Source: Oegoconia quadripuncta
Lineage: Eukaryota; Arthropoda; Insecta; Lepidoptera; Autostichidae
Reading direction: 5' to 3'
Assembly (NCBI GenBank): GCA_949316235.1
Contig: OX438741.1
Coordinates: forward strand, 10,344,124-10,408,123
DNA length: 64,000 nt
Under the pieces are notes generated by a model. That model saw only the letters and a list, made by a program, of their open reading frames with translations. It had not been told where the DNA came from and did not search any database. Shown here in pieces: positions 40,640 to 52,246 of the stretch. Position 1 is the first letter of the stretch, and each line of letters starts with the position of its first letter. The translations under genes and the position numbers were made by a program.

Positions 40640-40735
40640 GATTGTGGCATTGAAACGATGGGGTCATAAAGAAAGGTAAAGTTCACGCAAAGAGCCATGG
40701 AGAGGGCGATGCTTGACGTTCTGCTATGAGATCGA
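40640..40735 (+). pseudogene. Endonuclease-RT LINE fragment
   Basis: cgcaaagagccatggagagg...gatgcttgacgttctg reads like QRAMERAMLDVL, a conserved RT C-terminal stretch, in broken frames. Confidence 0.4.
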
Positions 40736-41139
40736 ATCCTTTTTTCCCTGAATGGCAGATTCAGCCGTCGTATCAGGTCAAATTTTTTGAGTTCGATCGC
40801 TCATTAAAGCGTTCTACTTCAGGTGATGTTATGTCCATTTTTAATCCCTGACGGAAAACGACGGGTGTTCTGTGTGATGGTGTTGCGCGTGTGTGTGTGT
40901 ATGTGTCCAGTCTTTGTCTGGACGTACCTTTCTCAGTAATACGTGGTCCGATGCTTTGTATATCTGTCACAGGGTAGGCAGATGATAAATTTGCTATCAA
41001 ATAAGAAAAAATGCAACTACAAAATAATAACTTATTCTTTTAGCATCTTCCCACCTGTCTAGAATATTTTCTGTTCATATCAGTATGAATCAGCTGTCTT
41101 GATAATGCATTTCGAGGTAAGCATTCAATTTGCAAGGGT

Positions 41140-41285
41140 GGGCACTGCCTTTCTGTCTGTATGGAGGGCGCGCCACTGCGATCGCAAATAATTTGCCGTT
41201 TAGCTCGCTTGTGTTCTATCGCTTGGTACCACGTAAGCGCCCTAGTAGTAATGATAAGCAGATAAAGATAATGGACAGACGAATT
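41140..41285. repeat. Element X fragment (accacgtaagcgccctagta)
   Basis: Same core as 61125-61290: tagctcgcttgtgttc and ggtaccacgtaagcgccc. Confidence 0.55.
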
Positions 41286-42063
41286 CAGTGCGGTTTATTT
41301 TATATAAAAGGAGGGGACAGGTTCCATGTTTGATGATAATCGGTTAAGTCGTTTCGAAGATTTTTAACTTTTCATATCATAGTTTTTCGGGGGTTTCTAT
41401 GTATTTCTTTTTTATATAGTTGGTTAAACCCAGGATTCAACAGCCGATGTTATCCTATATCCAGCGGTGGTTAGAAATGGGTTGATATTGATTGATTGAA
41501 AATAAAACTCGGGGATAGGATCTTAGCCGTGGTTTATTGGAATTGGTTCAGCTATTTTCAAGATATTGGGTCTTTACCTATGAAATTGGAGTTTTTTTTC
41601 TTCGTTAATCATATGTACCAATTCCTGCTATTTTCATATGCTTCCCATAATACTTTTATAAAGCGGTTACTTTTAAAAATTAACGCTGCCTATACTTAAC
41701 TTAATGTTATCCGATAATACACACAAAGTTTAGTTAAATTTGGATTTGCCGTTCCCAAAAAAATATCAAAAATGTTTGTATGGAGAAAACAGTTTTAATG
41801 AAATTCTTCATGCAAAACGCCAATTTCATAGGTAAGGACCTAATATTTAGCTTCTAATGCAGTTAGTTTGTTTGTCTAGATGACTTGAAAGCCGAAAGGC
41901 TTGACGATTTCTTCAATTATTTAAATTTAAGTTTAAGAGTGTTCATTCCGCCCCGTGGCGCCCTCAGTGGATAAATTAAGATTTCTTTTTTAATACATAA
42001 TAAAACAAAGAAATCGCTCTGACCTGCACTCGAGAAGCCTACAAGCTAAAGAATGGTACATAA

Positions 42064-42545
42064 ATAGCTTTCAAACTTCAAACTTCAAACTTCAAGCATT
42101 TATTTCAACGTAAGATACATGATATCATTTGTTGAATGTCAATTTAAATCAACTGGAAATAAAAAAGTTTATTGCATTTATCTGTCAGTCGGTATGTCCA
42201 AGCCATGGACTTATTGTTTGAATAATAAGTCCATGGTCCAAGCTACTACCGCTTCGGAAAGGGAATTCATCTGTGGGAAAAGAAGCGGCGCAAGAAATCC
42301 ACAGGATCATTGTTGTTCTTTTTTTTTTAAATAAAGTATATAACTAATACAATTTTATAATTTTGGGGAGCTGGTCGAAGTACACCAAGCGTGTTTATCA
42401 TTCAGGTAGTCACTAATTTTATAATAACCCTTTTTTGCTAATGTTATTTTGACATAATCTTTAAATTTTTTCTCAGTTAGATTAATGATATACTCAGGTA
42501 TAAGGTTATAAAAGCGTAGGTACCTATACAGTGTCCCACTTTAAT
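42064..42545 (-). mobile_element. LINE-H 3' fragment with TTCAAAC tail
   Basis: Starts with three ttcaaac units (tail in reverse), then acgtaagatacatgatatc and the RT C-terminal coding region in reverse (ctggtcgaagtacaccaagc). It supplies the reference order for the disrupted copy at 8160-10150. Confidence 0.8.
42204..42235. mobile_element. 32-bp internally deleted P-type MITE
   Basis: Consists of 12 bp of the left terminus and 20 bp of the right terminus of the 8826-9704 element. It is flanked by the perfect 8-bp duplication gtccaagc (42196-42203, 42236-42243). Confidence 0.8.
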
Positions 42546-43054
42546 TCCGGTTATATTAGAGAATTTCAAATTATTGATAAAATGGCCACTTTAGTTTTAG
42601 GATTAAGAGGGTTTATTCCGCCCAGTGGCGCCTCATTGTATAAACGAAGATTTCTTTTTAAATATTAAAAAAAAAAATAACAACAAATCTTCATTTATCC
42701 AATGGGCTTCATTGGCCACTGTGCTAAATAAACCTTGTTATAATATATCCTAAGATTAATTGCCTCTTTGGCAGCTAACGTTTGCAAGACCATTGAAATT
42801 TGACCAAACCAAAACAATAGAAGGTGTATATTTGGCTTGCAAAGATATCAATTAATTATACATTAGTTCTATCGTTAACTTTTAGCAATGTCGATTTAGT
42901 TAAATCGGTGCAATGATTCAACACCATGACAATGCAGACTTGATAGGTGGAATTAGTAAAATGAGACCTGTATGCAAGTGTCCTAAATCAATGGGACAGT
43001 TAGGGGCTGGCAATTGAGCAACTTCTGACATGTTTCCACCTCTTTCGAATTTAA

Positions 43055-43395
43055 CCACCGCATTGGCTCAATGTAAACAACATTGGGTTTACGATTCGGA
43101 GGTCGCGGGTTCGATCCCCAGCGGGGTATACATATTTAGTACTCGGTTTGGTTGGTGGTAGGGCATTTTAAATGGCCGCCTGGCTAGCTACCACCATCTT
43201 ATCTAAATCTGCCGCCCAACAACAATGTTAATAGCATTGTTATATTCCGGTTGTCAGAGATAAGATAGCCAGTCCCCCAAATAAGATGGGGTTTCCGGGT
43301 CAGTACGCTTCCACCTTCAGCCTCATCTTCACATAACATCAGGTGTGATTGAGATTGATTGAGGTCAAGTGCTAAACCGGTGTGCATAAAAAAAA
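43055..43395 (+). repeat. SINE-C, full length
   Basis: Head ttggctcaatgtaaacaaca, B-box ggttcgatccccagc, full body, small duplication tgagattgattgag near the end, A-run. Confidence 0.88.
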
Positions 43396-43914
43396 TAGAA
43401 ATTGAAAATTTTGAACACCCCCTAGGAAACAAATGATTATATCATCTAGATAGACCGAACAAACTATGTTCGAAACAGCTTAACCGATTTCTATAAAACA
43501 TGGCTAAGAAACTATGCTAAAATAAAATAAAATAATTATTTATTTTTTTATTCATAACGGGTTTGTACTTGACCTCATTTTTTTTATTAATTATTAAATT
43601 AAATTATAAATAAAATTTTAAATTTAATCTAAAATGTATAAAAAAATTTGAAACTCCAGAAAAACTATGATATCATCCAAATACATAAAAAACAACTACT
43701 GAAAATCGGCGACTGAATATCGCCGGGCTCATGTCCATACATTCTTATCATCTAGCTAGATTTTATAATAGCCTTTTGCTCGTAGTTTCCGTTTAATAAG
43801 GTTTCTACCGGAACTTTATATGACTTAGTGACGTGTAAACGACTGCTATGAACTGCAACTTTATTGTTATATCTTGTTTTATATTATCTGCGATGCCAAT
43901 GTTAACATATTTCC

Positions 43915-44290
43915 ACTGTCGTTGACATCGATACCTGAAAATCGATACTCGATGTTTATCAAACACAAAACATCGATGTCGGCCAACATCGATGTTACTT
44001 ACAGACATCGTTATCAATAAATAAGACTACCATAATAATCACAGGGTTTTTCTAATTAAACAAAGAAATTATTACATTTATGTATAGTAAAACATTTTTT
44101 TCGAGCGTTCTGAATTTGAGTCATTACTCTGTGGATGCGATCCGTTCCTATAGGTGACCAAACTATGTCTCCGTGACATCGATGTCACGATGTTTCACAT
44201 AATGCAACATCGACTTTAAAACATCGATAATTTATATCTTAATAACGATGATCATCGAAAATTGATGACAATGGAACATCCCTAGTCCAT
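43915..44290. repeat. ATCGAT/ACATCG-rich element
   Basis: Over ten catcgat-type units in both orientations, ending ggaacatccctag, whose complement ctagggatgttcc resembles hAT-type termini. The left end is not defined. Confidence 0.45.
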
Positions 44291-44299
44291 ACGACGAGT

Positions 44300-45099
44300 G
44301 GCTGGGCCAACGGTTGTAGTATTACGTCTGATGTGCGGTTGATTGCACTACGACAGGCGCATATAAACGTTTATGTCGCGCGAGACAATATTTGTCCTCC
44401 TCATTCGCTTGAACGAAATATACAACTATTCCACTCTCACTCCTACATCGCTCGCGACAAACGATGTCTTGCTACGGGGGCTGCACCTATACAGATATAT
44501 CTTACGTACCTACCTATTGCATGTAGTGTTATCCTGTTTTTAGGATCTTCACAGAAAGTTTAGCTTTCTAGTTGATCTGTGACAAACAACCGTAGGTTAT
44601 GCAAGTGTAAATGGCTTATTTGAATCGCATTGAGCAGGTTATTTTTAGTACGGTCAACAAAAACCGGTCAAGTGCGCGTCGAGACGCATAAAAGTTCGGT
44701 TCCGTGATCATTTCAACTATCTCTAGATGTTTGAAGCAGATGTTGAAGTAAGCACATGCAAATAGGATAACTTAGTTATTACTCAACAGCCCCGGAAAGG
44801 AGGGTAATGTTTTTCAAGTGATATGTATGTACGTAGATTTCGAGGTTACCTCCTGGGGGTCAATCGAATACCTAAACCAAACCATAATCATAATCTTTAC
44901 TATTGTATAGCGCTAATCATTCTAACAGAAATTAGTCTAGTTTTTTTTAAACTCGTGGTAACCTCCAATTGTTTTGCATTTCGTTTCACTTTGGTAACGT
45001 CAACGATTTAATTGTTAAGAAAAAATAGAGTGTTATAATTTTTTTACACCAGAATAAGAATAAAAACTGTTTATTACCTCAGATCTATGCAATTTGGAT
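44300..45099. other. No gene recognised
   Basis: Unassigned sequence at 44300-44860, then 44870-45050, a repeat related to 22500-22700 (tatagcgctaatcat, cactttggtaacgtc). Confidence 0.4.
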
Positions 45100-45495
45100 T
45101 CATACCTTTTTTTTATAATTAACTGAATACGCGTTTGACCACTTACCTAATGGAAAGTGACGATGTAGCCGAAGGTTAAGCACGCGATCTCAGTTAGATG
45201 CTTATTTACCCTGCTCTTGAAGATCCCAAGATTAGAGGATTCAGGAAAGACTGATGCCGGAATTACATGCCTTGACTGTTCGCAATATGAATGAAGAGTC
45301 GAACCGATTAGTGCGAATATTCGGTATGTTGACTACATGCTGGTGGAATCCCGTCCCTAGCCTAGAAGTCCGAAGATGAAATGGCGATGGTGGAAAAAGA
45401 TTATGTAATTCCAACGCACACTCACCGAAGTAGTCTGTAAAAGACTGTGAGACAGGCGACCTTGCGACGGTGTTCGACGCTTCGCAATTTAGCAG
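45100..45495 (-). mobile_element. LINE-G 3' fragment
   Basis: T-run, then gtgacgatgtagccgaagg, cttgaagatcccaag, and gcacactcaccgaag. The uninterrupted counterpart of 28631-29310. Confidence 0.75.
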
Positions 45496-45744
45496 TGTTT
45501 GAATGCTACTTAAATATTGGGCAATAGGAAATGGCTCAGCTTATGCTGCACCAGAAACAGGATATCGTTCAGAAACAGGACTTCTGCCTGCTAAACCGAA
45601 TCTAAACCAAAACCAAAAACGTTCCGTTTAAACGATAAAGCCGTTGTAAAATAGCGCGATTGACCCCCTGTAGACAAACAATTTGACCGATTTTGAAGTG
45701 CCAGGTGTTTTGATCCCCGAAGTATCATAGAATACATTTTGACG

Positions 45745-45813
45745 AATTTCTCCTATGTAAACATTTGTTGTAGGTAAAGGAACCCTATTACTAATGTTTA
45801 CATAGGAGAAATT
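45745..45813. repeat. Hairpin, perfect 21-bp arms
   Basis: Arms 45745-45765 and 45793-45813 (core tctcctatgtaaacatt and its complement). Confidence 0.93.
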
Positions 45814-45867
45814 TACTTACGTCATAATAAAAAAATTAATTCTCGAAAATTTTAGCGTTTACAAAAC

Positions 45868-45962
45868 GAAACCGCAGGGTCGATTCCCAGGGAGGTACAT
45901 ATTACTCTGTTTGGTTGGTAGTAGGGCAATTTTAAATTACGGCCTGGACAGCTACCATGGTC
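45868..45962 (+). repeat. SINE-C head fragment
   Basis: agggtcgattcccagggagg, ctctgtttggttggtagtag, ending cagctaccatgg. Confidence 0.65.
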
Positions 45963-45989
45963 AATAGGTCGCCTATATTTTGTATATAG

Positions 45990-46050
45990 GTTCTTTTTGA
46001 GTGTCAAAACAGCACTTATGTGCTGTGTGGTTTTGACACTCAAATAGAAC
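45990..46050. repeat. Hairpin within family F
   Basis: gttctttttgagtgtcaaaa and gttttgacactcaaatagaa pair around agcac/gtgct; arms of about 21 bp with few mismatches. Confidence 0.88.
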
Positions 46051-46440
46051 AGAACCAACCCGTCTCTTCCCTTGGGTGTCGTAAAAGACGACTAAGGGAC
46101 TTTCCACCAAAACACATCTATAAATTTGCACGTTTCAACGGCGATGGGCTCACCCCCTGTCAGGTGTGCATTTCTGTATATTTTTTAAGGTGAACCGTGG
46201 ATGTTGTTTCAATAAACTCTTAATGATTGGAACACCCAAACACTGTTGTTTGGGATATCTCTGACTACCCCATTTGGGATAAAGGTCGTAATGTTGTGTA
46301 TGTATGTATGTGTTTTGTCACGTAAAAGAATAGAACCAACCCATATATCACCATGGGAGACGTAACAGGCGACTATGGGATTTATCAATAAAAAAGTCTA
46401 TACATTTGCAAGTTTTAACGGAAGGATAAATGCAATAAGG
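46050..46440 (-). repeat. Interspersed family F, two units
   Basis: Complement of the 37.9-kb repeat: aaccaacccgtctcttccc, cctgtcaggtgtgcatttct, gaccaccccatttggg-like segment, then a second partial unit from 46315. Confidence 0.5.
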
Positions 46441-46472
46441 CTTTATTATTTCCAGTAGATTAAAAAAAAAAT

Positions 46473-46612
46473 CCTTAGACATACACACAGCGCCATCTAG
46501 TTCCACAGTAAGCAACTATAGGCTTGTGTTGTGTTGTGTGTATTTGACATTCAACAAAATGATATCATGTATCATAAGTTGAAATAAATGCTTGAAGTTT
46601 GAAGTTTGCTCA
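46473..46612. repeat. SINE-B end (reverse) joined to LINE-H 3' end
   Basis: acacagcgccatctagttcc...gcttgtgttgtg, then caacaaaatgatatcatgta and TTGAAGT units of LINE-H in plus orientation. Confidence 0.65.
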
Positions 46613-46693
46613 CCCCCTGTCACGTGTGCGTTTCTGTATACAAGTATTGGGTCTTTACCTATCAAATTGGACGATGTCATCAAATATATTGGT

Positions 46694-46945
46694 GACGACC
46701 GATTGGTGTAGTGGATAGTGACCCTATCAGCGAAACCAACGGTTGCGGGTTCGAATCCCGCGAGGGGTAAATGTTTGTGTGATGAATACGAACATTTATT
46801 CCCGAGTCTTGGATGTTTATATAAATATTTATGTATGTTTATCCGTTATCTAGTATCCATAGCACAAGCTTTGCTTAGTTTGGGACTAGATGATTGGTGT
46901 ACTTAAGTGTTCGAAATATTTATTTATTATTTATTTATTTATTTA
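46694..46945 (+). repeat. SINE-A, full length
   Basis: Head gattggtgtagtggatagtg, B-box gcgggttcgaatcccgc, tail of TTTATTTA units. Confidence 0.9.
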
Positions 46946-46949
46946 TATT

Positions 46950-47460
46950 GGGTCTTTATCTATGAACTTGGAGTTTCTTTTCTTCGTTAATCATATGTAC
47001 CAATTCCTGCGATTTTCAAAGCTATAACCAAATTTGTTTTTTATTTGAAAAATGGAATAATATTTCAAGGTTTCACATGAAATATTTTTTATTTTCTGGG
47101 CTAAATCACATAATAAAAAAAATTTGAACAGAGCTCTTTTCATGTGCGTCCCATATAATTTCTTAGATTCGCTGAAACTTTTATAAAGCGGTTAAAAATT
47201 AACGCTGCCTATACTTAACTTAATGTTATCCGAATGATCGGATTCAATAAATCCAAAATTAGCTAAACTTTTTGTGTTTACTGTGTGTGTGTGTGTGTGT
47301 GTAAAACACACAAAGTTTAGCTGAATATTGATTTGCCGTTCCCAAAAAAAAAATCAAAAATGTTTGTATGGAGAAAACAGTCTTAATGAAATTCTTCATA
47401 CAAAACGCCAATTTCATAGGTAAGGACCTAATATTACGAAAGGTGAACCATGGATGTTGT
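46950..47460. repeat. Repeat shared with 41500-41850, in altered order
   Basis: gggtctttatctatgaactt, cgttaatcatatgtaccaat and gttcccaaaaaaa...caaaaatgtttgtatggag recur from 41.5 kb. A (GT)n run with inverted flanks (agctaaacttt / aaagtttagct) is at 47265-47324. Confidence 0.55.
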
Positions 47461-47715
47461 TTCAAGCACTAAACTGGTTTGCTACACCCAAACATTAAGG
47501 TATTCCATATGATTACAAAACTTGCCAAATTTAAACTGAATTAAAGTGGTAATAACAAAATCACCATAAGATATTTTGTGACATACCAATTTATAGAAAA
47601 ACTGTTCAACAATTTAGGTCTCATAGATGTCATTTATTCGAAACTCTTGCGAAAAGACTTAAAGGAAGACAATGTAGGTAGGTACTTTGGTATTGTGTAA
47701 ACATGGAATACAAGT

Positions 47716-48035
47716 CAAGAACATCGGTGGTTCAGCGGTTAAGACGCGGTCTCCCAATTTAGTAGGCCCGGTATCGATACCCAGGCAGGCATGTACCAAT
47801 GAGATTTTAAATTTAATTAATTACATAAGTGCATTTATCCGACTACTATTAAACGGAAGGTGAACATCGTGAGCAAAGCTGTATGCCTGAGAAATAAAAA
47901 TTCAAAGGCATGTGAAGTCGCCAACCCGCATTGGGCAAGCGTGGTGGTCTATGGCCCATACTCGTTCATAAGCGAGGGAAGGTCTGTAATCCCTGCAGTG
48001 GGATGTTTACGGGAGGAGATGATCATGATGGAAGT
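47716..48035 (+). repeat. SINE-D, full length
   Basis: tRNA-like head (ggtggttcagcggttaagac; B-box ggtatcgatacc), body ggcatgtaccaatgag, 3' end ctgcagtgggatgtttacgg and atgatcatgatgg. Confidence 0.8.
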
Positions 48036-48262
48036 TAAGAAACTTAGCGTTAGATCTAAATTGAGAATAGAATGAGAAGTTGGCATCTTTTTCTCCGATA
48101 TATGTAGATATTTATGTTACCTCTTGCAGCCTAAACTACCCTACCGATTTTGAAGTGCATGTTGTCGTTAGATTCGTCTTGATCTCTAGTGTCATAGGAT
48201 ACATTTTATGGTAAAATTTCCAACATGGCGCCCGCAAAATACTAAATATGCTGTCAGATTTT

Positions 48263-48573
48263 TTTTTATGCACAACGGGTTGGTACTTGACCTCAATCAC
48301 ACCTGATGTTAAGTGAAGATGAGGTCGAAGGTGGAAGCGTACTGACCCGGAAACCCCAACACATTTGGGGGACTGGCTATCTTATCTCTGAAAACCGGAA
48401 CACAAAATTGCTGTTAACATTGTTACTTGGCGACATATTTAGACAAGATGGTGGTAGCTAGCCAGGCGGACATTCAAAATGCCCTACTACCAACCAAACA
48501 CCCCGCTGGCGATCGAACCCGCGACCTCCGAATCGTAAACCCAACGTTGTTTCCATTGAGCCATGGAGGCGGT
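48263..48573 (-). repeat. SINE-C, full length, reverse
   Basis: T-run and gcacaacgggttggtacttg to gatcgaacccgcgacctcc and gagccatggagg. Confidence 0.87.
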
Positions 48574-48606
48574 TTTTTTGGTTTTTAAATACTTAAATAG
48601 TTGTTT

Positions 48607-48775
48607 ACATTTTTTTTTGTGCACAACGGGTTGGTACTTGACCTCAATCACACCTGATGTTAAGTGAAGATGAGGTTGAAGGTGGAAGCGTACTGACCCG
48701 GAAACCCCAACACATTTGGGGGACTGGCTATCTTATCTCGGACAACCGGAACAACAATGCTATTAACATTAATGT
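48607..48775 (-). repeat. SINE-C, 5'-truncated, reverse
   Basis: Second copy 34 bp further on in the same orientation, cut at the caatgctattaacatt segment. Confidence 0.84.
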
Positions 48776-49096
48776 TTTGGTGGGATTATACCCTCGAAGC
48801 ATTACAACAGGTGGATGAATTTTAATCAGTGATCCATCGATTGGTCTAAACCGTACGAAGGTTATAAGCTAGATTTAGTTTTTATTAAACCAAAATGGCG
48901 GCCGTAAAATATAAAATGCATATTACAGTTTCAAGAACGTGATTTAAATCGATAGTATTAACTGTGTGAGTTGTGTGACTATACGTAGGTACAATCGGCT
49001 TCATAAGTGCATATCCAGTCCGAGATCGAACGACTTAGATTTTATTGGAAACTTTTATGACAAGTTATCGATTACTAATAATCTCATGTAGGTCGA

Positions 49097-49195
49097 GTGA
49101 CGAGCGATTGGTGTAGCGAGTAGTGACTCTGCCAGCGCAACCTACTGTTGCGGGTTCGAATCCGGCTTAGAGTTTGATTTTGTGATTACAATATA
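49097..49195 (+). repeat. SINE-A-like head
   Basis: gattggtgtagcgagtagtg...gcgggttcgaatccggc; diverged and truncated. Confidence 0.65.
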
Positions 49196-49577
49196 CAGAG
49201 GATTTTGAATTCATGTAATTCCCATTAACCGGTGACACCACTCCTGATTACGAACAACTTTCCCCAAGGAATCATACTGGAAATCGATCAAAAAATTTTC
49301 CATTACCAATACAAATTGAAACATTCTGAAACCACATTTAGTAAGGAACTCCAACAATTTTCGGCTCAATTCGATTATGGTTCTTAGTGGACAGTTGTTC
49401 GTAATCAAGAGTGGATCCACCAGCCGAAAATTGTTGAATAGAATGGTTTACTTTGTATGGGTAATCGAAATTTTTTTGATCGAATTCGACTATGCTTCCT
49501 TGGGGAATTTTGTTCGCAATCAAAAGTGGCGTCACCAGATAATGGGAATTACACGAATTCAAATTCACACTGAATAC
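49192..49577. mobile_element. CACCCTGTATA-type MITE, near full length
   Basis: tacagaggattttgaattca at the left, cacgaattcaaattcacact at the right. The internal units cgaaaattgttg and ccaacaattttcggc are shared with 26473-26876. Confidence 0.75.
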
Positions 49578-49984
49578 TCGCAATTCACTTACGCAGATAA
49601 CTACTCAAAATGTTGTAGTCATTTTTGTAATTGTATCTGAGGATCTATTACGTAAGTCAATCGATGAGTCCATCGTAAACGATTATTACGATCATCGACG
49701 TCAAACTCGCGAAATCTTATTACGCATTTCAAACGATTACGAATGCGATTGTCATCGATACGATTGACGATGAATGAATGATCTCTCATACAAAAGTAAT
49801 GACATCGGCATTACCTATGCACATCGTATACGATTCAAACGTTAACGATAAAGGTGAGTCGGGGTTTACCCCAATCGTATTCGTATTCACTATAGGTACT
49901 AAGAATTCTTATGATTCTTTTGTTATTGCAAAAAAATATTATTTCAAAAACGTGTTTTACGTTTATTAGTTAAGCTAGTGCTCC

Positions 49985-50990
49985 TACTACGGAAAAAAAA
50001 CTAAATGTGTGAAATTTGTACTACCCAATGTCAGGGTGGTGCCCACAAATATAATGATAAAAAATGCCACTTTAGATCTCGTAGATTCTACTGTATTTTT
50101 GGGCATTACTTTAGACGCCAAAATGCAATGGGGTCCTCATATACATAAATTGGCGAAAAGGCTCAGCTCTGCAGCGTACGCAGTCAAAAAAATTCGACAA
50201 ATATCAGACGTAAATACTGCTAGATTAGTATATTTTAGTTATTTCCACAGCTTGATGTCTTACGGTATCTTGCTGTGGGGAAACGCCGCGGATATAAATA
50301 CAATCTTTGTTTTACAAAAACGAGCCGTTCGCGCAATTTATCAATTGAGACCTGCAGTGTCACTTAGAGATAGGTTTAAAGTGTATAACATTCTAACCTT
50401 TTCGTCACAGTACATTTTTGAAAATCTAATGTATGTCAAAAAAAATATAACATCATTTAGGAAAAATAGTGATAAACATGATGTCAATACAAGAAATAAA
50501 GATAAACTTGCAGGTCACATAAGTCGCCTCCGCAAAGTCAGTAATTCATTCAAAGGGTTATGTATACGCTTTTTCAATAAGGTTCCAGTTGATATACAAA
50601 ATCTTCCTCTCAATAAATTTAAAGATACTGTAAAACAGAAACTTATTGAGAAAGCATATTATAAAATATCAGACTATTTAGATGATAATCATCCCTGGAC
50701 ATAATCAGATCGTTCGCATGCCAGGCTATTTCACAATTAATAATGAAATTTAAAAACCTGTTTGTAATATAAAAACCTTTATGTAAAATCAAAGCCTGAT
50801 TTTAAAAGAGCAACCCTTCGAGTTTCTTGCTTGTTCTTCTCAGGGGAAAATTGCATTTTGAACAAGCAGTAGCTTAAAAAATTTAAAATTTACTATGTAA
50901 AATTGACTATTTTAAGTGTACTCTGTGTACCTACAAAATAAAGCATTTTTGACTTTGACTTTGACTTTGACTTTGACTAATAATTTGTAG
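49985..50990 (+). mobile_element. Jockey-like LINE, 5'-truncated
   Basis: RT C-terminal coding region (49990-50704), 3' UTR with cttgcttgttcttctcaggg and gcatttttgactttgac, ending in TTTGACT repeats at about 50955-50985. Related fragments are at 36985, 37725 and 59200 (reverse). Confidence 0.85.
50009..50704 (+). CDS. Reverse transcriptase C-terminal region of a non-LTR retrotransposon
   Basis: A 231-residue frame with no internal stop; the coding frame enters from upstream (KKTKCVKF) and GTG 50009 is not a true start. It includes FLGITLD at about residues 31-37, the WG segment (LLWGNAAD at about 88-95), QKRAVRAIY at about 101-109, and the conserved ending KISDYLDDNHPWT. This is the thumb and C-terminal part after the RT catalytic domain of Jockey-type elements. 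The catalytic YADD region and the endonuclease are missing, so it cannot act alone. The intact frame suggests a fairly young insertion. Confidence 0.85.
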   Translation: MKFVLPNVRVVPTNIMIKNATLDLVDSTVFLGITLDAKMQWGPHIHKLAKRLSSAAYAVKKIRQISDVNTARLVYFSYFHSLMSYGILLWGNAADINTIFVLQKRAVRAIYQLRPAVSLRDRFKVYNILTFSSQYIFENLMYVKKNITSFRKNSDKHDVNTRNKDKLAGHISRLRKVSNSFKGLCIRFFNKVPVDIQNLPLNKFKDTVKQKLIEKAYYKISDYLDDNHPWT

Positions 50991-51790
50991 AACAAATACC
51001 TTTTCCAAAAAGTGAATATTTCGACAAATAACCTACTATTATAAAATTATTTTTATTACATGATGATGTATGAGTCATGTAGATGATCGAAGCATGTATT
51101 AAACAATATTTTTAATGGTTCCTACGTAATTTTCCAGAAATTTCTCCGAAATGATAATTAAAGAAGTACAATATTGTTTCATGTAAAATGTTGTTTAATG
51201 TTTTACTTTAACTTGAAAAGTTGTTGTTCTTATTACGTAAAAAATGTAGTAACACGATTAGCAATAAAAATACTATGGGTTCTTTTACAAATTTTATTGG
51301 CCTTGATTCCCCGATAAATTCCCGATTTAAATTATTCCTCACTCTCTATTTTCCCACAAATCGAGGAATTTTTTCGTAATTGGCAGCACTGCATGTACAA
51401 ATTTGGTAGGTTAGAAATTATGTAATGCAAAAATAGAGTGAGATAACGTTATTCTGGGTATAAGGGCATCCCTTTCTATTGCACTCTTTTAGCCCAAGGT
51501 GTTAACGAAAAAAGTACACAATAGCGCCGTCTAGTGTCGAGTAGCAATACTTTTGGACAATTACAATATCATTCATTCATTGTATACGAGTGTCAAACGA
51601 CGACATACGTAATGCAGTAACTTTTATACGAGTGGTCGATGATCGTAAACGATGGCCGATGGCCGATTGAAACGTTTAAATTTACGTAATAGGCCCTCTG
51701 GTCTGTCTGTATAGTTTCAGCACGTAAAAAGAATAGAACCAACTCGTCTCTTCACGTGGGGGTTGTAAGAGTCGATAAAAATATATAAAT
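50991..51790. other. No gene recognised
   Basis: AT-rich, with no ORF of note; 51715-51790 is a reverse fragment of family F (agaaccaactcgtctcttc). Confidence 0.4.
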
Positions 51791-51794
51791 TTAA

Positions 51795-51957
51795 TTTCCA
51801 CTAAAAATAAACACTTACAACCTTGGGATCTTCAAGTCTAGAGTGAATAGGCATTTACTGGGTGCGCGTGATACATCTTCGGCTTCATCGTCACTCTCCA
51901 TCAGGTGAGATTGTAGTCAAACGCGAAACCAGTTTTTAATAATAAAAAAAAAAAAAA
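51795..51957 (+). repeat. LINE-G 3' end with poly-A
   Basis: acaaccttgggatcttcaag...gcgaaaccagtttttaataa followed by A13-14. Confidence 0.83.
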
Positions 51958-52200
51958 CAGTTCTTCAAAAACAACGAAGTTATATAGATGTCATTGTGCA
52001 AGTGGGTAGGGCAGATAATGGACTTTTTGTAGGCCAGACAAAAATCTAAATCAGACAATTTTGTTCGAGAGAATGGAATGTATAGTATTATACAATAACA
52101 CATACAGAGAACAAAAAAGTGCGGCCATCAAATAATCCGTCGTCTGCGCTGCCCATTCCGGAAAGATGTCTAAATAACTTCGTTGTTTTTGAAGAACTGT
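51957..52200. repeat. Perfect 27-bp inverted repeat around 190 bp
   Basis: Arms 51957-51983 and 52174-52200 (core ttcttcaaaaacaacgaag) are exact complements; the left arm follows directly on the LINE-G poly-A. Confidence 0.9.
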
Positions 52201-52246
52201 TTATGGGAGTTGTATATTTCGGTTGCACTACACTGTGTGGTTTAGC

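Larger units (their letters stand above)
41935..42745. repeat. MITE-E split by LINE-H
   Basis: ccccgtggcgccctcagtgg...ctgcactcgagaagcctac on the left, gagggtttattccgcccagt on the right, with LINE-H (42064-42545) inserted between. Confidence 0.6.

Noticed and set aside
46694..46770. Functional tRNA gene
   Set aside because: Only A- and B-box-like segments are present; there is no foldable acceptor stem or anticodon arm, and the sequence continues into a SINE body repeated elsewhere. The same applies to all SINE-A/B/C/D heads.
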